From the IMG/VR virus record IMGVR_UViG_3300017786_000158, positions 1-22,809 of that record: a stretch of 22,809 bases of DNA. One strand, given 5' to 3'. Shown here in pieces: positions 22,114 through 22,809 of this stretch (positions are counted from its first letter, which is position 1; every line of letters starts with the position of its first letter). Position numbers and translations under genes: made by a program. The notes below the pieces were generated by a model that was not told the DNA's origin, ran no database searches, and saw only the letters and a program-made list of their open reading frames with translations. The stretch comes from a virus.

Positions 22114-22809
22114 TTAATTTTTAATAATTCCAGCTAATTGTTGCATACGAGCAAAAGCAGCGTTTTCAACAATTGGTTGTGTTTTGGCTTCAGTTATAGG
22201 AGCAGTAACTTTAGAAGCTTGACCTTTTGGTCTTGCTTTAGTTTCTGTCTTTGATACGATCCCTTCATTTAAGGTTTCGAAAATAACTTTAGCTTCTTTT
22301 ACGGTCTCAGCTTTATCAAAAGCTTTCAACACTTTTACTTTCTTATCTTCTGATAAGTTTTTAGCTTTAAAGATTTTGTTAGTGTAAAGTAATTTAGCAT
22401 TTAATAAATTAACTTCTTGAAGTTCTTGTTTCAAGTCATTAACTTCACTCATTACTTCTTCTAAATTAACGGCATAAGCAGAAGTTGATTTTCCAACTTT
22501 TTTAGGATCTAGTTCTTTTTTACTAGCTCCTCTTGTTGGGTTATTTTTCTCATTCCAACTTACTTCGTCCATTTCTTCTAACTCTTCTTTTTCTTCCATC
22601 ATTGGCATTTCTGCTTCATCTTCAACTTCGATATCCATATCCATTTCTGGCTCTTCGCCATCTACTTCCATTTCTTCTCCAGCTTCTAATTCACCAGCTT
22701 GTACCATGTCCTTAATTACATCTTCAATAAAGCCTTTAAGGTCATCTTCAGACATATCTTCTAAATCAATTTCTTCCTCTTCCATTTCACCTTCACCTTC
22801 TTCGGCTTC
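22114..22809 (-). CDS. 22: Prohead core scaffold gp22-like protein (5' end off window)
   Basis: Internal scaffold of the prohead, degraded during maturation. 223 residues are visible from the first in-window Met, but the frame stays open and acidic (EAEEGEGE) up to the right edge, so the true start lies outside. Residues 1-75 of the visible part are extremely Glu/Asp/Met-rich; a helical region follows with VNLEEVMSEVNDLKQELQEV, LLNAKLLYTNKIFKAKNLSE and KKVKVLKAFDKAETVKEAKV, a pattern seen in gp22-type scaffolds, and the C-terminus is AFARMQQLAGIIKN. It directly precedes gp23, the T4 order. There is no motif or terminator in the 26-nt gap, so gp22 and gp23 share a transcript. Confidence 0.85.
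   Translation of the reverse strand, partial: EAEEGEGEMEEEEIDLEDMSEDDLKGFIEDVIKDMVQAGELEAGEEMEVDGEEPEMDMDIEVEDEAEMPMMEEKEELEEMDEVSWNEKNNPTRGASKKELDPKKVGKSTSAYAVNLEEVMSEVNDLKQELQEVNLLNAKLLYTNKIFKAKNLSEDKKVKVLKAFDKAETVKEAKVIFETLNEGIVSKTETKARPKGQASKVTAPITEAKTQPIVENAAFARMQQLAGIIKN

Noticed and set aside
1-22809. tRNA genes, integrase, attachment sites or insertion sequences
   Set aside because: None seen; gaps between genes are all under about 140 bp and are accounted for by motifs, terminators or short leaders.

Overview
The window is one continuous block of leftward (minus-strand) genes from the genome of a T4-like contractile-tailed phage (a myovirus distant from T4 itself). No tRNA, insertion sequence, integrase or CRISPR array was seen. 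The DNA is AT-rich. Almost no gene has a recognisable Shine-Dalgarno sequence, leaders are A/T-rich, and the phage single-strand-binding protein ends in a DDLPF tip like that of bacterial SSB. Together these suggest, but do not prove, a Bacteroidota (flavobacteria-like) host. The repeat-rich virion proteins resemble those of marine and freshwater environmental T4-like phages.

In the direction of transcription (right to left) the order is as follows. The head module is the prohead scaffold gp22 (start lies off the window), major capsid protein gp23 and PhoH. The neck module is a repeat-rich fibre or whisker-like protein, then gp13, gp14 and gp15. The tail module is an 83-aa coiled-coil protein, sheath gp18, tube gp19, a gp26-like protein with an overlapping 100-aa frame that lacks an ATG (a probable frameshifted tail assembly chaperone pair), and the tape-measure protein. 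The baseplate module is a 63-aa protein, a tube-cap-like protein, a LysM-fold gp53-like protein, a 1085-aa hub protein with a C-terminal M23 peptidoglycan hydrolase, and a Gly/Ser-tailed structural protein. The replication and recombination module is a family-A DNA polymerase, a 155-aa unknown, gp32 and UvsX (cut by the left edge).

The clearest regulatory signal is a repeated motif, read in gene direction as ATATTTATAA with minor variants. It is present in all nine intergenic gaps of 30 bp or more in the virion part of the window, 15 to 63 nt upstream of a start codon. Three copies follow directly after an intrinsic terminator. The motif is best explained as the late promoter of this phage. 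It is absent from the replication genes at the left. It is the reverse complement of the T4 late-promoter core rather than the core itself, which makes it worth testing.

Other points of interest are the likely +1/-2 programmed frameshift before the tape-measure gene, the family-A polymerase with altered motifs and an apparently dead exonuclease domain, a zinc-less gp32 with a host-SSB-like tail, a GC-rich hairpin inside the start of uvsX, and a gene order permuted relative to T4.
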